From JANWXR01 sp964608265 (GTDB lineage Bacteria; Chloroflexota; Anaerolineae; Anaerolineales; UBA6663), in contig CAZSNP010000015.1 in the NCBI GenBank assembly GCA_964608265.1, positions 1 through 64,000 on the forward strand: a stretch of DNA of 64,000 nt, read 5' to 3'. Both the position numbers and the translations under genes were made by a program. How positions within the stretch are numbered: the stretch's first letter is position 1; each line of letters opens with the position of its first letter. The notes under the pieces are model-generated. The model was given only the letters and a program-made list of their open reading frames with translations, was not told the origin of the DNA and searched no databases. Shown piece after piece: positions 63,196 through 64,000 of the stretch.

Positions 63196-64000
63196 CTACG
63201 AGTCGGTCACAAACTGCGGGGCCTCGTCGGTGAGGATAACTTCCTTGCCGGAGGGGAAGGTGACTTTGGCGTACGCCGCGCCCGGCTCCTTGCGCACAGC
63301 GACGCCCTTGTAACGCACCGTCACCGGCCACGGGAATGGATTGTGGCCCTCGAGGTGCACCCGGCGCGGGGTGATGATGCGGATGCCGGCGATGCGCAGA
63401 AACAAATGCACCGGCGCGACGCCCCAGACGTAATCTCTCTCCCCCAAGCCCTCTAAACTATCCGCGTTGTAAGCCTCGCGAAAGGCCTTGTCGGTCTTGA
63501 GCGTGTGCAGCATCGCGTCCATCAGCCGCGTCGCCAACTCGGCGGCCTCGGCGCGATAGCCGTAATCCACCAGGCCCTCGCCCAGCATCGTGTTCCACAT
63601 CAGCCACACCCCGCCGCTGCCGTCGCGGTTGTCGGGCCGGTACGCGGGGTCGAGGGCCGAACAATTCGGGATGCCGTACGGCCGCCAATACCGCTGCACA
63701 TCGAGCAGGGTCTTATCCACCAGCGCCTCGGCGCGGGCCGGGTTGGGGATGCCGGCCCACAGCGGCAGGAGCAACGTCTGGTCTTGCCGCGTGTAGTCCA
63801 CAACCGAGACTGTGACGGCGAACTCTTCGGTCAAACCGCTGACCTCGATCCGCTCCACCTCCGCGTACACCTTGTCGCTCACCGCCGTCGCCACGCCGAA
63901 ATACCATTGCACGTGCGAGCGTTTCAACGTCTCCACGCGATGCCGCCCGCGCTGGCCGCGCCCGCTCACAGTCACCAGCATCTCGGGCTTGGCATCCTTT
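63196..64000 (-). CDS. Glycoside hydrolase-like protein, C-terminal part (runs off window)
   Basis: The reading frame is open to the window edge (residues before the first visible Met read KDAKPEM), so this is only the last 267 residues of a longer protein. Blocks such as LLLPLWAGIPNPARAEALV, YWRPYGIPNCSALDP, GGVWLMWNTMLGEGLVDYGYRAEAAELATRLMDAML, DYVWGVAPVHLFLRIAGI and RRVHLEGHNPFPWPVTVRYKG suggest the alpha/alpha-barrel end of a six-hairpin glycosidase, close to GH63 or mannosylglycerate hydrolase types. The catalytic region near the N terminus is not in the window, so the family is tentative. Confidence 0.65.
   Translation of the reverse strand, partial: KDAKPEMLVTVSGRGQRGRHRVETLKRSHVQWYFGVATAVSDKVYAEVERIEVSGLTEEFAVTVSVVDYTRQDQTLLLPLWAGIPNPARAEALVDKTLLDVQRYWRPYGIPNCSALDPAYRPDNRDGSGGVWLMWNTMLGEGLVDYGYRAEAAELATRLMDAMLHTLKTDKAFREAYNADSLEGLGERDYVWGVAPVHLFLRIAGIRIITPRRVHLEGHNPFPWPVTVRYKGVAVRKEPGAAYAKVTFPSGKEVILTDEAPQFVTDS

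Overview
The window is a 64 kb piece of a GC-rich bacterial genome, most likely a member of the Chloroflexota (Anaerolineae-like). The evidence is two proteins of the 'Chlor_Arch_YYY'/DUF2298 family next to an Agl23-type GT-C protein, mevalonate kinase together with isopentenyl phosphate kinase (the archaeal-style branch of the mevalonate pathway known from Chloroflexota), a split glycine decarboxylase, many Thr/Pro-rich secreted proteins, and a secreted protein ending in a YLPLIIKN-type tail. It looks like an assembled draft or MAG: there are two 100-N gaps, and the first is flanked on both sides by the same 55 bp, as expected of a k-mer join.

Layout. 59-2727 (minus): isopentenyl phosphate kinase, mevalonate kinase and a UbiA-type prenyltransferase. 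2916-8072: tlyA, a GH25 lysozyme, an SGNH esterase, a membrane protein and lepA. 8156-25739 (plus): a large envelope-glycan block with a YbhN-like membrane protein, a GT4 glycosyltransferase, a methyltransferase, a GT39-like enzyme, an 1801-aa GT39-DUF2298 fusion, a GxxExxY protein, an M14 carboxypeptidase, a stand-alone DUF2298 protein and an Agl23-like protein. 25821-32235: cmk, plsC, dodecin, a PDZ/radical-SAM/DUF512 protein, a small protein, a candidate structured RNA of about 330 nt, and glmS. 32303-43337: secreted and housekeeping genes (exonuclease, hydrolases, VanZ-like protein, an orphan response regulator, a degenerate phosphatase, DUF429, arfB, an AttH/CrtC-like lipocalin, DUF3048). 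43426-48077: an ABC exporter of the MacB/LolCDE type and a lipoprotein beta-propeller. 48239-51860: gcvPB-gcvPA-gcvH behind a tandem glycine riboswitch whose terminator overlaps the second aptamer. 51957-64000: an ECF sigma factor with its probable anti-sigma partner, alr, an SLC13 permease, a DUF433/DUF5615 toxin-antitoxin pair, tgt, uppP, a PstS-like lipoprotein, two related surface proteins, an MBL-fold hydrolase, a zinc-ribbon membrane protein and a partial glycoside hydrolase.

How they fit. The isoprenoid genes could feed polyprenyl-phosphate carriers. UbiA, the GT-C proteins, the YbhN-like protein and UppP are the kinds of enzymes that load, move or recycle such carriers, so much of the left half can be read as lipid-linked glycan assembly (inference).

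The most unusual property is a dense population of small palindromic repeats that sit between genes and also inside genes, in frame. The clearest is a 63-bp element of three hairpins. It occurs in glmS, twice in tandem in the AttH-like gene, and in the 1801-aa gene. Two of its stems are kept by paired, compensatory base changes. A second GC-rich family is translated in the same frame (PSG...GGEG) in four different enzymes. The 1801-aa gene alone carries five embedded elements. The structured RNA upstream of glmS matches no family I can recognise.
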